Shown: positions 33,949 to 43,178 of the stretch, one piece after another
Layout: each line of letters starts with the position of its first letter
Position numbering within the stretch: the first letter of the stretch is position 1
NCBI RefSeq assembly: GCF_014360585.1
Contig: NZ_JACIXG010000001.1
Location: 1-64,000 of the forward strand
DNA length: 64,000 nucleotides
Direction: 5' to 3'
From: Nocardioides sp.
GTDB taxonomy: Bacteria > Actinomycetota > Actinomycetes > Propionibacteriales > Nocardioidaceae
Translations under genes and position numbers: made by a program
Notes under the pieces: generated by a model
What the model was told of the DNA's origin: nothing
Database searches by the model: none
What the model saw: the letters and a program-made list of their open reading frames with translations, nothing else

Positions 33949-34225
33949 CCCGAATACGAGCCCGCTTCATTCGACCGACGTCGAGGTCAAATGGGGCACT
34001 CACCAGGCGGGGGAGGAGCGTCATGAGTGGACCGTTGCGGAGGAGGAGGTTCGCACGACCATGGTCATGCTCCTGCGCGGCCATTTCGCCGTCCGTCTCC
34101 CCGATGGGGACCAGGAGATGAAGAGCGAGGGCGACTTCGTCGTGTTTGGCCCTAGAACGCCGCACTCGTGGCAGGCGTTCGATGACTCGGTTGTTCTAAC
34201 GGTGCGATGGCCGTCGATCGTCTGA
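33875..34225 (+). CDS. Cupin-fold protein
   Basis: This 116-residue single-domain cupin has the metal-site-like strands TTMVMLLRGHFAVRLPDG and GDFVVFGPRTPHSWQAF. The first motif lacks the usual HxH, so metal binding is doubtful except for the His in PHSW. GTG 33875 overlaps the 3' end of the Nudix-like gene, implying a two-gene unit. Function is unknown. Confidence 0.72.
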   Translation: MTTASGNAYDDGAERRGWLIGHFIDPNTSPLHSTDVEVKWGTHQAGEERHEWTVAEEEVRTTMVMLLRGHFAVRLPDGDQEMKSEGDFVVFGPRTPHSWQAFDDSVVLTVRWPSIV

Positions 34226-34317
34226 CCCTGGTTCTAGCTCGCGTGGCATACCGCACGTTGGGGATGCGTCTGCCGTAGACCCACCACCGGTGGCGAACCG
34301 CGAACATCATCGCTGGC

Positions 34318-35526
34318 GTGTCGATGACAGCAATCCCGACGAAGAACGGCAGCCAGAACGCTGCGAAGGCCGCGAAAGCCGATGAGTTTTACACCCAATG
34401 GGCCGACATTGAGCGCGAGATGAACGCCTACCTTGAGTTCAACCGCGACGTGTTCCGCGACAAGGTCGTTCTCCTGCCTTGTGACGATCCAGAGTGGTCG
34501 AACTTCACCAAGTTCTTCGCGCTTCACTTCACGGATCTTGGACTTAGGACGCTCATATCGACTTCCTACGCTCCCGACAGCAACCCTGCCAAGGCCAACT
34601 ACCATCCAACGCTCTTCGAGATCAACAGTCCTCATTTTGATCCGACGAAGACACACACAAACGGCAAGTTGCTCACCCTTCATCGCGAGGATATCAACGG
34701 TGACGGCGTTGTCGACATCGACGATCTGCGATGGAGGTATCTGGACGGTGACGGGGACTTCCGCAGCGCCGAGGTTTCTGCGCAACGCGACGAGGCAGAC
34801 ATCATCATTACCAACCCGCCCTTCAGCCTGTTTCGGAACTTCATGACCTGGCTAGTCGGCGGTAACAAACCCTTCTCGATCATCGGCAACAGCAATGCAG
34901 TCACGTATGTCGAGACCTTCCCGCTTATCAAGAACAACCAACTCTGGAAGGGTGCGACGGCGAACAGCACGGACATGGTTTTCGCTGTCCCTAAGGGTGC
35001 TCCGATCAAGGAGGCCGACCGCCTCAAGGCCGAACGGCTCGGCTACCCCTCCAGTGGAGATTATGACTTCACCCGCCTCGGTAACTCCTGTTGGTTCACC
35101 AACATTGACCATGGCCGGCGTCACAAACCGTTGCAGTTGATGACTATGGCCGAAAACATCAAGTTCTCAAGACACAAGGACGTCCGCGGTCTTGGCTACC
35201 GGAGGTACTGCAACTTTGCTGAAGCCATCGAGGTCCCGTACGTCGACGCCATTCCGAGCGACTTCAACGGGCTGATGGGAGTTCCCATCACGTACCTGGA
35301 CAAGCACAACCCGGATCAGTTCGAGATTGTCGCGCACGCTGACGACATGGAGGCAATGCGCCAAATCGGCGTGGAGCCCCTCGGTGCGGACTTCGTCGGG
35401 AAGTACAAAGAACAGGGCGGCACCGGGTCCAACAGTCCTGGTCACCGCAAGCTTGGACTGACCGCGCCGCGATACTACGTTCCGTTCAAGCGCATTCTGA
35501 TCCGTCGTCGGACCGGTGCCTCATGA
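34318..35526 (+). CDS. EcoRI-family adenine-specific DNA methyltransferase
   Basis: This 402-residue protein resembles M.EcoRI-type N6-adenine methyltransferases: [13 protein letters not shown] near the N-terminus, [15 protein letters not shown], the catalytic NPPF in [11 protein letters not shown], and [10 protein letters not shown]. It should protect host DNA from the nuclease encoded next, whose start overlaps its stop (ATGA). The upstream 92 bp hold no gene. Codon use is less GC-rich than the core genes, fitting transfer. The recognition sequence cannot be read from the gene. Confidence 0.87.
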   Translation: MSMTAIPTKNGSQNAAKAAKADEFYTQWADIEREMNAYLEFNRDVFRDKVVLLPCDDPEWSNFTKFFALHFTDLGLRTLISTSYAPDSNPAKANYHPTLFEINSPHFDPTKTHTNGKLLTLHREDINGDGVVDIDDLRWRYLDGDGDFRSAEVSAQRDEADIIITNPPFSLFRNFMTWLVGGNKPFSIIGNSNAVTYVETFPLIKNNQLWKGATANSTDMVFAVPKGAPIKEADRLKAERLGYPSSGDYDFTRLGNSCWFTNIDHGRRHKPLQLMTMAENIKFSRHKDVRGLGYRRYCNFAEAIEVPYVDAIPSDFNGLMGVPITYLDKHNPDQFEIVAHADDMEAMRQIGVEPLGADFVGKYKEQGGTGSNSPGHRKLGLTAPRYYVPFKRILIRRRTGAS

Positions 35527-36695
35527 AGGCCGAGCTTGAGACGTACTCAGTGCGCGAGGTCTGTGAAGGCTTCCTTTTCAACGAGCTCGAAGCCAAGGGC
35601 CTCTACGGTCTCAGCGGGCGGCTTGTCATTCAACCCGAGTACCAGCGCAACTACATCTATGGCGACGGCAAGAAGGACGTGGCGGTTGTCGAGTCGCTGC
35701 TGAGTGGTTACCCACTTGGGCTCATCTACTTTAATGTTGACGGTCTCAACGACAGGCTTGAGGTCCTGGACGGGCAGCAGCGCATCACAAGCGTCGGGCG
35801 CTTCGTTACCGGCAAATTCGCCATCAATCTGGGTGGCAGGGAGCATGTATTCTCGTCACTGAATCCAGAACTGAGGCAGCAGATCATGGATAGCGATCTG
35901 CTCGTCTACGAGTGTGAGGGGACAGAGGCCGAGATTAAGGAATGGTTTCAAAAGATCAACATCGCCGGCCTCCCTTTGAACAATCAGGAGTTGCTGAATG
36001 CGATCTACTCCGGACCATTCGTCACGGCCGCCAAAGCCGAGTTCTCGAACTCGAACAATGCCCAGCAACAGAAGTGGGCTGCTTACGTAAAGGGCGACCC
36101 GAAGCGTCAGCAGGTGCTCGAGGTCGCGCTGGAGTGGGTCGCGTCTGCGCAGAACAAGAGCATCGATGCGTATCTCGCACTGCACCGCAAGGACGCCGTC
36201 GTCGACGAGTTGAAGTCGTACTTTGGGTCTGTCATCGACTGGGTCGGCAGCGTGTTTATGCGTTCACCCGACCCTGAGATGCGAGGCCTCCAGTGGGGCC
36301 AACTCTACGAGACGTTCCACGCCGAGCCATATGACCCCGCGACCGTAGACGCCGATGTTGAAGTCCTGCGCAGTGACGTTGCCGTTAAGAACCGCAAGGG
36401 GATCTATCAGTACCTGCTCGGGGGAAAAACCGATCCCAAACTCTTGGACATCAGGCTGTTCGACAAGAAGACGAAGGACGCAGCGTACACGCGGCAGACA
36501 GCCAAGGCCAAGGCCCGTGGCCTCTCGAACTGCCCTCTGTGTGCGGTTGGCGAGAACGCCAACAAGGCACGCGTCTACAAGCAGAGTGAAATGGAGGCCG
36601 ACCACGTTGCTGCATGGTCGAAGGGCGGGGTGTCGGACCTAGCTAACTGCGAGATGCTCTGTGTGCCCCACAACCGCTCTAAGGGAAACAGGTAG
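35523..36695 (+). CDS. DUF262-HNH nuclease (GmrSD-like), likely restriction partner
   Basis: This 390-residue protein starts with a DUF262 domain: [25 protein letters not shown] and [13 protein letters not shown], whose DGQQR is the ParB/Srx-like NTP-binding motif. A helical middle is followed by a C-terminal zinc-finger HNH nuclease ([32 protein letters not shown]). It overlaps the methyltransferase gene by four bases. DUF262 nucleases include modification-dependent enzymes such as GmrSD; pairing with an EcoRI-type methylase instead suggests a modification-blocked restriction enzyme. Confidence 0.82.
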   Translation: MKAELETYSVREVCEGFLFNELEAKGLYGLSGRLVIQPEYQRNYIYGDGKKDVAVVESLLSGYPLGLIYFNVDGLNDRLEVLDGQQRITSVGRFVTGKFAINLGGREHVFSSLNPELRQQIMDSDLLVYECEGTEAEIKEWFQKINIAGLPLNNQELLNAIYSGPFVTAAKAEFSNSNNAQQQKWAAYVKGDPKRQQVLEVALEWVASAQNKSIDAYLALHRKDAVVDELKSYFGSVIDWVGSVFMRSPDPEMRGLQWGQLYETFHAEPYDPATVDADVEVLRSDVAVKNRKGIYQYLLGGKTDPKLLDIRLFDKKTKDAAYTRQTAKAKARGLSNCPLCAVGENANKARVYKQSEMEADHVAAWSKGGVSDLANCEMLCVPHNRSKGNR

Positions 36696-36701
36696 AGGGA
36701 C

Positions 36702-37925
36702 GTGACGACTGGGAGCGAGCGATACCGGCAACACACAGTCTGGGAGACGCTGCGACTCAAACAGGATGCACTCGCTGCTGCGCGGTATGACGATGCCGCA
36801 ACTGAGCAATGGCGCAAAGACATAGTCGAGTGGCTAGCAGAGGCGACCAAGACTAGGCTCGCGCGTCAACCCGCCCTCTATCTGACCGCTCTGGATGACC
36901 TGAGCAACGCTCTTAACTCGCTTCCCGTGGACGTAGGTCAGTTCAGGCAGTACGTAGCAAACCGCCAGAACCATCCGCAATCGATAGGCGCTCTTGAGAC
37001 CGCCTTGAGGTCGCTGCCGCTGCCGCCACCGAAGGATCTGGGCAACGCCTACGTTGAACTGCTGGACCAGGAGGTCGAGGCTCGGACTGACAGACTTGAT
37101 GAGCTTGAGACCAGGGTGGCGGAGACGGAGGCTGCTCTTGCCGCCCGGCTCGATGAGCTCAACCAAGTCAGTGCGGAGGTCGAGCGTCTCGATAGGGAGA
37201 TCGAGGCGCAGCGCCGGTCGATCTCAGACGTCAGCTCGACCGGCGAGGACCGGATCACGCACGACTGGAACGAGCGCCTTGCTACATGGATCGAGCGCCG
37301 CAGGGAGCTCGATGAAAAGCACAATGCCGAGTCGCTGGAGCATGTCGCTACGCTCGCCGCGATCCGACAGGCAGCCGGGGCGTTGGCCGAGCACGCAGCA
37401 GGGGACCTAAGCGCTACCGATTGGTCAGGCCGTGCCACGCGCGAGCGCAGCGCCGCGAGATGGATCCGCTTCGGTGCAATCGCGGCCTTCGTCTTCGCAG
37501 GCGCTGTCGGCTGGTTCATCGTGAACGAGGCGATCCGCAACGACTTTGAGCTCACCATCGGGGATGGAATCCTGCGCGCATCTGTCGCCGCTGTGATCGC
37601 GGCGTTCGGCGCCCTGCTTCTTCGTGAATCCGCCCGACACTTCACCGAGGCCGATACGGCCGAGGACGTGTCTCTATCGCTCCAGGCACTTGCTCCGTTC
37701 TACGCCGGATCTGACCCAGCCGTTCGTGTCGCTGCACGGGAGCAGGTGGGAGACGCTGTGCTCGTCAAGAATGTCCTTTCGCGATTCGCGAACCGAGACG
37801 CCGCTAAGCACGCTGCTGGTATCAACGCGGCGGAGCTCCCGGCGCTTGTGCGAGACGCCACGAAGGCTCTGAGTCAAGGTTCGCGGAGCCCGGGGGCGGG
37901 TATGCCGGGGGCAGGAAGCCAATAG
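36702..37925 (+). CDS. Coiled-coil protein with two membrane helices, third gene of the restriction operon
   Basis: The 407-residue protein starts six bases after the nuclease gene, so it is probably part of the same operon. Residues about 115-215 form a strong heptad-rich coiled coil (LDELETRVAETEAALAARLD). Two hydrophobic helices follow (about 252-275, FGAIAAFVFAGAVGWFIV, and 288-306, ASVAAVIAAFGALLL). A helical cytosolic tail ends in a Gly/Ser-rich stretch. No family is recognised. A membrane sensor or effector of the restriction module is possible but unproved. Confidence 0.7.
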   Translation: MTTGSERYRQHTVWETLRLKQDALAAARYDDAATEQWRKDIVEWLAEATKTRLARQPALYLTALDDLSNALNSLPVDVGQFRQYVANRQNHPQSIGALETALRSLPLPPPKDLGNAYVELLDQEVEARTDRLDELETRVAETEAALAARLDELNQVSAEVERLDREIEAQRRSISDVSSTGEDRITHDWNERLATWIERRRELDEKHNAESLEHVATLAAIRQAAGALAEHAAGDLSATDWSGRATRERSAARWIRFGAIAAFVFAGAVGWFIVNEAIRNDFELTIGDGILRASVAAVIAAFGALLLRESARHFTEADTAEDVSLSLQALAPFYAGSDPAVRVAAREQVGDAVLVKNVLSRFANRDAAKHAAGINAAELPALVRDATKALSQGSRSPGAGMPGAGSQ

Positions 37926-37984
37926 GTGCGGCGACCCTTGCCACACTGGCGTCATGTCGACTTCCGGAATGGCCAGTTGGGACT

Positions 37985-38408
37985 GTGCTCCGTGCTCGCC
38001 AGCACGCCGAGGCCGTCTTGAGAAGTGAGCATGGATGGGCATTCTCTGTGTTCCTGGGCGATGGAACGTCTGAATACGACGCCATGGTCGAAGAAGCCCT
38101 CGATCTATCCGATGACACACCAGTGGAGCACGCGCAGGCTGCCGTGATCGAAATTATCCGAAGGGGAACCGGGCTGACGGTCACGGCTACATGGAACCCC
38201 CGGCCACCACCTCGAGGAAGCCACCGGGTACAACCTCGCGACCTGGCAACGTGACGCTCACGGGCACTGGCTCGGCCGCGATGCCGCGCTGCTCCTGGTC
38301 GACGCCGGCGCGAACGCTGAGCGGGACAAGGCGATCGCCGCCGAGAGGCTCCGCGGGTTCCGAACCCCTGAGCCGCCAGGCATCGGCAGCCCGTCTCCGG
38401 CCTCGTAG
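37985..38408 (+). pseudogene. Hypothetical gene broken at a C5 run
   Basis: From GTG 37985 the reading is VLRARQHAEAVLRSEHGWAF and onward to TVTATWNP. At the CCCCC tract near 38200 it loses frame. Removing one C joins it to the second frame GHHLEEATGYNLATWQRDAH, which ends at 38408, giving about 140 residues. The two halves look like one small soluble protein of unknown function. It could be inactivated, phase-variable or a sequencing artefact. Confidence 0.55.
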
Positions 38409-38466
38409 CCAATGTGATTTCGTCGACTTCGACATGCGTAGCGGGCGACGCTGCCACGATTGCGCC

Positions 38467-39033
38467 GTGGAACTTACGCAGCAGTTCGTCACTCTTGGGG
38501 CAGTAGTCGTTGGTGCCGCGATGTCGTACCTCGCAGCTACTGCGACCGAGCGCCGTCGGCATCGCAATGAAGCGGCTGCCAGATGGGAGCAGCGCCGAGT
38601 CGACCTCTACGCCGACTACGCCGAGGTCGCCAAGCGGATCCTGCGCCAGACGGAGGACGTTGGGAAGCACGATCCAGCAAGCGACGATTTTGGTGCAGCC
38701 GCGTCAAAGCTCCGGACGCTCGAAGAGGACCGCTCCGCACTCTTCGAGCGGCTGATGCTCATCGGTGATCGCGCCACGATCGAGGCGGCGCACAAGCTCA
38801 ACCACGTCATGTGGACGCTTCAGAGCGAGTTGCCCGGCGCAGTTCCGTACACGCCAGAATGGCACGAAACGCCGTGGGTGGTGCCGCTGAACGACTTGCA
38901 CGCCTGTGCGCGTGCTGCCGTCCTGAATCCGAAGCGTGCCGACCTCTCAACCGACTTTCCGGTCGACGTGTCTAGCACTCTGGTCCAGTTCGACCCTGGC
39001 GAGGGTACGAGTCAGCCGCGGGCCGGCTCGTGA
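38467..39033 (+). CDS. Membrane-anchored hypothetical protein
   Basis: The 188-residue protein from GTG 38467 has one N-terminal hydrophobic helix (FVTLGAVVVGAAMSYLAA), then a basic, amphipathic helical domain (ERRRHRNEAAARWEQRRVDLYADYAEVAKRI) exposed to the cytoplasm. Many actinobacterial islands carry proteins of this architecture; I know no function. The frame is open upstream to 38191, but that part overlaps the previous broken gene. A similar architecture is encoded on the other strand at 39112. Confidence 0.6.
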   Translation: MELTQQFVTLGAVVVGAAMSYLAATATERRRHRNEAAARWEQRRVDLYADYAEVAKRILRQTEDVGKHDPASDDFGAAASKLRTLEEDRSALFERLMLIGDRATIEAAHKLNHVMWTLQSELPGAVPYTPEWHETPWVVPLNDLHACARAAVLNPKRADLSTDFPVDVSSTLVQFDPGEGTSQPRAGS

Positions 39034-39111
39034 GAGGTCATGTGTCGTCAGTAGGTTCCCGGCTCTGGCTAGGGCCAAGTCGGCTGGGGGCCGCACGTAC
39101 ACCCGTTCAAG

Positions 39112-39837
39112 CTAGGTGTTGTCCTGCTCGTGGCGCCTCGCGCGGAGAGACCGGTCCACGCGATGCAGAATGATCCGGATAGGACCAATTCTGCGTGGAG
39201 GTTCTGTGTTGGCCATGTCTTCAAGTGATCTGACAAGACTTGCACGACTCTCGGACAGTGACGCGTAGGCGTCTTTGACGCCGTTCACCGAGTACACCTG
39301 CTCCGGAGCAACGACGTCCTGAAAGGATTCGGCGTAGCCGGGCAGCGAAATCTGAGCTCTCGCTTCCATCCTTACTGCGAGAGCGTGCTGAGTAATTCCG
39401 ACAAGACGCAGGGAATGGCCCAAGTGCTTGAGAATGTAGATGCGCGTATCTTGCATGCGTGGTTCAGTTGAAGGTCGGAACATCACTCGATCGGCAAGCC
39501 AACGGAAACGCGTCAGAGACTCGCCGAATGCTTGGAGCGCTTCCTTTAGATCGCTGATCTGCTCGGGCGTGAGTCGGTCTGCTATCTGTTCGCGGCTCAG
39601 AGCCGTGCCATCCGGTGACTGCACGGCTTCGTAGGTGGCTTGGAGTGCATGCCGCAAGGTGGATGCGCTCTCGTCGAAGACCAACGCGTGACCAAGATCT
39701 AGGACGGCTTGTTCCCAGCGCTCGTCATGTCGGCGGCGGTTCTCGACCTGCGGGACGAGGAGGAGTTGGACCACAAGGGAGCCGGCGAGCGCGATGATGG
39801 CGCCGACCACCACGGGTAGCAATTGGTCTATGGACAT
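39112..39837 (-). CDS. Membrane-anchored hypothetical protein
   Basis: The 241-residue protein has a single N-terminal transmembrane helix (LLPVVVGAIIALAGSLVVQLLLV) followed by ENRRRHDERWEQAVLDLGHALVF and a long helical cytoplasmic domain. The topology matches the convergent gene at 38467, suggesting two members of one loose family, each with an anchor and a helical body. No catalytic motif is visible. Confidence 0.65.
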   Translation of the reverse strand: MSIDQLLPVVVGAIIALAGSLVVQLLLVPQVENRRRHDERWEQAVLDLGHALVFDESASTLRHALQATYEAVQSPDGTALSREQIADRLTPEQISDLKEALQAFGESLTRFRWLADRVMFRPSTEPRMQDTRIYILKHLGHSLRLVGITQHALAVRMEARAQISLPGYAESFQDVVAPEQVYSVNGVKDAYASLSESRASLVRSLEDMANTEPPRRIGPIRIILHRVDRSLRARRHEQDNT

Positions 39838-40139
39838 CGACTAGTCGTTGGGGGCCTGGATCAAGGTCTTACCTCTCGAGCGATCACGAGCCTGCACGCT
39901 ACTGGCAATCGCTCGCGTACGTGGGCAGACATCCCCGATCCAGGTAGCCGACCCGCGATGGCCACGTTCGGTGTTTGGATGGTGCCCGCGCGTGGGCGCC
40001 GTCCTCTTTGGCGGTGTGGCGCCCCCCCTCGCGCAATAGCGAGGGGCTCGTCAGGGCTGTCCAACAGTCGCAGAACCACGAGGTCACTCGCCGCAGCGTA
40101 CGTGGCGCGACCTGGACGCCCCCGACATAACGCTCTCAT
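39838..40139. other. Non-coding or decayed stretch
   Basis: About 300 bp with only short ORFs that show no conserved motif. It contains an imperfect inverted region around 40016-40040 (GCGCCCCCCCTCGCGCAATAG). It joins a gene 3' fragment at 40140. Confidence 0.4.
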
Positions 40140-40383
40140 TATGTTGCTCACTCAAAGGACGAAGGCCTCTGGAGTCGGAGACGTCTCCACGTAGTTCGAA
40201 TCGACAGTTGGCCTTGGTCGATCGCAGCCGGTGCGTCGGTGGATCTTGAGGTCACCCTCGAGGAAGCCGGAGTCCTGTTGCCCATCTGGGCAAACGTCGG
40301 TGTGACGTTCTGGGACTCGCATGGGCGGCAGTGGACGCGGGGTCTGACTGGGGCATTAGCCGAGGGGCCCAATCTGAGTTGAT
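40140..40383 (+). pseudogene. Orphan C-terminal gene fragment
   Basis: An open frame without a plausible start reads WPWSIAAGASVDLEVTLEEA, then VLLPIWANVGVTFWDSHGRQ and stops at 40383. The amino-acid pattern is clearly protein-like (beta strands, Trp-rich) and looks like the last ~80 residues of a larger protein, probably of the same kind as the neighbouring membrane-anchored hypotheticals. The N-terminal part is missing. Confidence 0.5.
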
Positions 40384-40505
40384 GAAGGTCCAGAGCGACC
40401 TTGAAGTGCTTCCCTGTCAGAGGTCACCGGGCGCGTCGGGTCGAACCACATTTCGGCCTAGGCAGCGAGGAATGCGACCACGCGGCGAGCCGGTGTCTGC
40501 GGGCG

Positions 40506-41753
40506 CTACTCGACGTCAGGGCTGGAAATCAGTCTGGGGTACTGGACCCCGCCTTGGTTGACGGCGTCGAGTGCGATTTCGTACATCTGCCGCTGGAGGT
40601 CGTCGCCGGCAAAGTCTGAGCGGATGCTTGTGCGCAGCGGCGTGTATCTCGCGAGCGGGATGGAGTTGTCGGTGAACCTGAAGTTGCTCTGGTCAACGGT
40701 TGTGATGAGGAGAGAATCGGAGCCGGCCCACTCGATCCCGAGTCGGAGGTCGTACTCAGCCGGTGCGCCGAGGTGGTCACCCATGGCGTGGATCAGCGAC
40801 AGCAGGTCCAGCACGCAGCACTCGATCGTCTTCGAGTAGACCTCACTCCCGGGCACGGGGTTGCCGTTGGAGAAGTTGGGGTAGCCGCCCACGGCCATGG
40901 CAATGGTGACCGCGCCGGTGTCGAGGATGGACACCCAGGCTTCGCACCACTGTGAGCGCTCGGATGTCTTCGCGTTGCGTAGAACCCACCGGCGCATGCC
41001 CCGGCGTGGGTTGAGGTAGTCGACTGACTTGAACGGGTGGACCCAGTTGTCGTCGACACTTCGGGCCGTGGCCATGGCGGCGTCGACCACCGACTTGATG
41101 GCTGCCTGGTCGGGCCGCATGCCAGCACGCGGTACGCGCGGTGCAGCTACTGCGAAAAGCCATGCTCTGTCGCTGGGTGAACGGCCGTCAGCTGCTTCGC
41201 CATAGAGGTCGTCGATCGTCTGCGCCGCACGGTCCCGCGCCTCGAATCGAGCGCGGTACATCTGCTCGAGCTGTCGCTCACGCATCCAGACCGTATCGGC
41301 ATGGTTCCGGATCGGCGCCCCGAAGTAGTCGTTGCGGTAGATCAGGTGTGGGCCATCGAGACTGGCCGGCACGACCACGACCAGGGCGCGCTCGCCGTCC
41401 CCGCCGACCTCGCTGAGCTCGAGCCCAAACACTGGCGGGTGGATGTGGCTGACCGCGACGCTGCGCAGCGTTCTCTCGTAGGACTCACTGACCTCACCGA
41501 CATCGACACGCCCAGTCGCCCTCCGGCTGTCTTCGGCCATTCCGAAGACGAGGACTCCACCGCCGCTGTTCGCAAACGCTGCGATGTCCTTCGCCAGGTC
41601 CGACTGCGCGAGTGTCTTCTGCTCGGGTAGAGCTCGCTTGAAATCGAGGTTGTCGTCCTCCTCGACGGCCCGGGCGACAACCTCGTTGAGCATCTCCGAG
41701 GTGATCGGGCCCGGCTGGGCTCCGACTGCCTGGTGCAGGGGCGTGAAGGTCAC
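40506..41753 (-). CDS. AlbA/Schlafen-domain ATP-binding protein
   Basis: This 415-residue protein has an N-terminal AlbA_2 (divergent AAA-4, Schlafen-like) domain: DNLDFKRALPEQ, AKDIAAFANSGGGVLVFGM and HIHPPVFGLEL. The latter two-thirds is a unique domain (about residues 170-415) with no family I recognise. Such proteins bind nucleotides or nucleic acid and act as regulators or antiviral nuclease-like effectors. It lies 244 bp before the partial tRNA copy at 41997, at the distal end of island segment A. GTG 41753 is the start. Confidence 0.78.
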   Translation of the reverse strand: MTFTPLHQAVGAQPGPITSEMLNEVVARAVEEDDNLDFKRALPEQKTLAQSDLAKDIAAFANSGGGVLVFGMAEDSRRATGRVDVGEVSESYERTLRSVAVSHIHPPVFGLELSEVGGDGERALVVVVPASLDGPHLIYRNDYFGAPIRNHADTVWMRERQLEQMYRARFEARDRAAQTIDDLYGEAADGRSPSDRAWLFAVAAPRVPRAGMRPDQAAIKSVVDAAMATARSVDDNWVHPFKSVDYLNPRRGMRRWVLRNAKTSERSQWCEAWVSILDTGAVTIAMAVGGYPNFSNGNPVPGSEVYSKTIECCVLDLLSLIHAMGDHLGAPAEYDLRLGIEWAGSDSLLITTVDQSNFRFTDNSIPLARYTPLRTSIRSDFAGDDLQRQMYEIALDAVNQGGVQYPRLISSPDVE

Positions 41754-41996
41754 AGGAGAACACTAACGACGAACACGGCCTATAGTCGCCGGCTGCGCGG
41801 AGCGCGGGTCAGTCTCCGAAGTCGCAGCCGACAGGACTGTCGAAGCATTCGACCGGATCTAGCGCGTATCCCGCCTTTCTCCCGCTTTGGCGGTACGACA
41901 TTGGTTGACAATGGGTGCCGCTTTCGACGTTCGGGCAGGTGAGAGCGGCCGTTCGTCCGTCCACGTGCGTCAAGCGCTGTCGGCGGCCTTCCGAAA

Positions 41997-42033
41997 CGGA
42001 GGGTTGTTGGTTCGAGTCCAACTTGGGGAGCCA
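41997..42033 (+). repeat. Partial tRNA-Asn 3' copy (att-like site, A/B boundary)
   Basis: Thirty-seven bases match the tRNA-Asn 3' end (anticodon-stem 3' side through CCA) with one mismatch (T for C at 42024). The tRNA 5' half is absent. This is the expected scar of integrase-mediated insertion at the tRNA 3' end. Confidence 0.88.
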
Positions 42034-42038
42034 AACTA

Positions 42039-42072
42039 CTCCGCCTGACCTGGTCAAACAGGACAGGCGGAG
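42039..42072 (+). terminator. Terminator behind the att-like copy
   Basis: Stem CTCCGCCTG/CAGGCGGAG with an inner CCTG/CAGG pair is followed by TTCTTCGTTTT. The identical hairpin follows the copy at 45186, so it travelled with the att site or is the ancestral tRNA terminator. Confidence 0.8.
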
Positions 42073-42152
42073 TTCTTCGTTTTACCCGGTCCAGTGGCTT
42101 GGTCATCCCTTGTCACCCTTGAGGTCGACGCGGGCGGACGCGCCGTCGAGGG

Positions 42153-43178
42153 TCACCGTGTGGCCAAGGACAGCCACGTCAACACAGTCATGACGACGAC
42201 GGCCGCCGCGGCAAGGCCGATAAGAGCCCGGTGCTCCACCATCACGGCGACGAACTCACGAAGGTATGCGCTGGGCCAGTAATACCAGGCTGTCCGTGCG
42301 CCGATCGCTTGAGCGTCGATGCCGAGTCGGCGAGCCAGCATCGCCGCTCGGGGAGCGTGGTAGTTGTTGGTCACGATGAGGTATGGCGTCGGTTGGCCGT
42401 GCCGCTCCAGCAGTTGGGCGCTGTAGAGCAGGTTCTCCCGTGTGGTGCGCGCACGATCCTCGACCAGGATGTCGTCGGCCGCGACTCCGCGTTGGCGTAG
42501 CCAGTCACGCATGGCCTGGCCCTCGGGACGTGGCTCGTCCGGTCCTTGGCCGCCACTGGGAACGATCACCGGCATGCCATCGGGCCCCTCGCGTTGCGTG
42601 GCGGCGTCGACGGCGTACTCGAGTCGGGCTGCGAGCAGAGGAGAGACCCCTCCTCTCACCAATCCGCTACCCAGCACGATGACGGCATGGGCGCTGGCGC
42701 GTCGCGCGATCTGGGCGTAGAGAGCTGTGTGGGCGACGAAGGCGAGGAAGCAGGCGCCGGCGCAGACCTGGGCGGTGAGCAGGGCCACGGCCACGCTGCT
42801 GGTCACCGGGTTCTCGTGGCGAAGCAGCGCGACGAGAACGATGGGAAGGAGCAGCATGGCCAGCCCGGTCAGCAGGGCCAGCGTGTTGGCGAGCGACCGT
42901 CTCTCCCGGCGCATCATCAGAATCCCGTCGGCGACCAGCAGCAGCGGTAGCGCCAGGAGGCCGAGAGCGATGACGAGACCGACCACGAGGGTGACGATGC
43001 CCATCGCTGTCGCCAACATCGTCGACGTGGAGGCGACGTAGACGAGGAGGCCCAGTAGGTAGTGGACGAACACGAGGAGCAGGAACCCGTTGCGCAGAGA
43101 GCGGGGGTCCCGCTTCAGTGACCAGAGCAGCAGCCCTCCCCAGACGAGGACACCCGAGCAAGCGGCGAGCACCCCCAT
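42153..43178 (-). CDS. YdcF/SanA-type (DUF218) membrane protein
   Basis: This 341-residue protein has about five to six N-terminal transmembrane helices, then a DUF218 domain (VIVLGSGLVRGGVSPLLAARL, VPSGGQGPDEPRPEGQAM, ILVEDRARTTREN, VTNNYHAPRAAMLARRLG) and a final C-terminal membrane helix. YdcF/SanA/ElyC proteins are linked to envelope integrity and polysaccharide metabolism. ATG 43178 overlaps the stop of the lipase gene (TGATG), so the two form an operon that makes up all of island segment B. Confidence 0.85.
   Translation of the reverse strand: MGVLAACSGVLVWGGLLLWSLKRDPRSLRNGFLLLVFVHYLLGLLVYVASTSTMLATAMGIVTLVVGLVIALGLLALPLLLVADGILMMRRERRSLANTLALLTGLAMLLLPIVLVALLRHENPVTSSVAVALLTAQVCAGACFLAFVAHTALYAQIARRASAHAVIVLGSGLVRGGVSPLLAARLEYAVDAATQREGPDGMPVIVPSGGQGPDEPRPEGQAMRDWLRQRGVAADDILVEDRARTTRENLLYSAQLLERHGQPTPYLIVTNNYHAPRAAMLARRLGIDAQAIGARTAWYYWPSAYLREFVAVMVEHRALIGLAAAAVVVMTVLTWLSLATR

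Larger units (their letters stand above)
41754..42152. other. Segment A/B junction without a gene
   Basis: This 399-bp stretch carries the partial tRNA-Asn copy (41997-42033) and its terminator. Open frames through it translate tRNA sequence and are not credible. The part at 41800-41940 has weak coding character on the minus strand (for example YALDPVECFDSPVGCDFGD) that could be a gene remnant, but no family is recognisable. Confidence 0.5.

Noticed and set aside
39823..40194. Short ORFs on both strands around 39.9-40.2 kb
   Set aside because: No motif, no ribosome site, and overlapping frames with the same composition. Treated as decayed DNA apart from the fragment at 40140-40383.
41809..42057. 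Minus-strand ORF with LDSNQQPS
   Set aside because: This is the antisense translation of the tRNA 3' copy. A similar string occurs upstream of the lipase gene at 45.2 kb.
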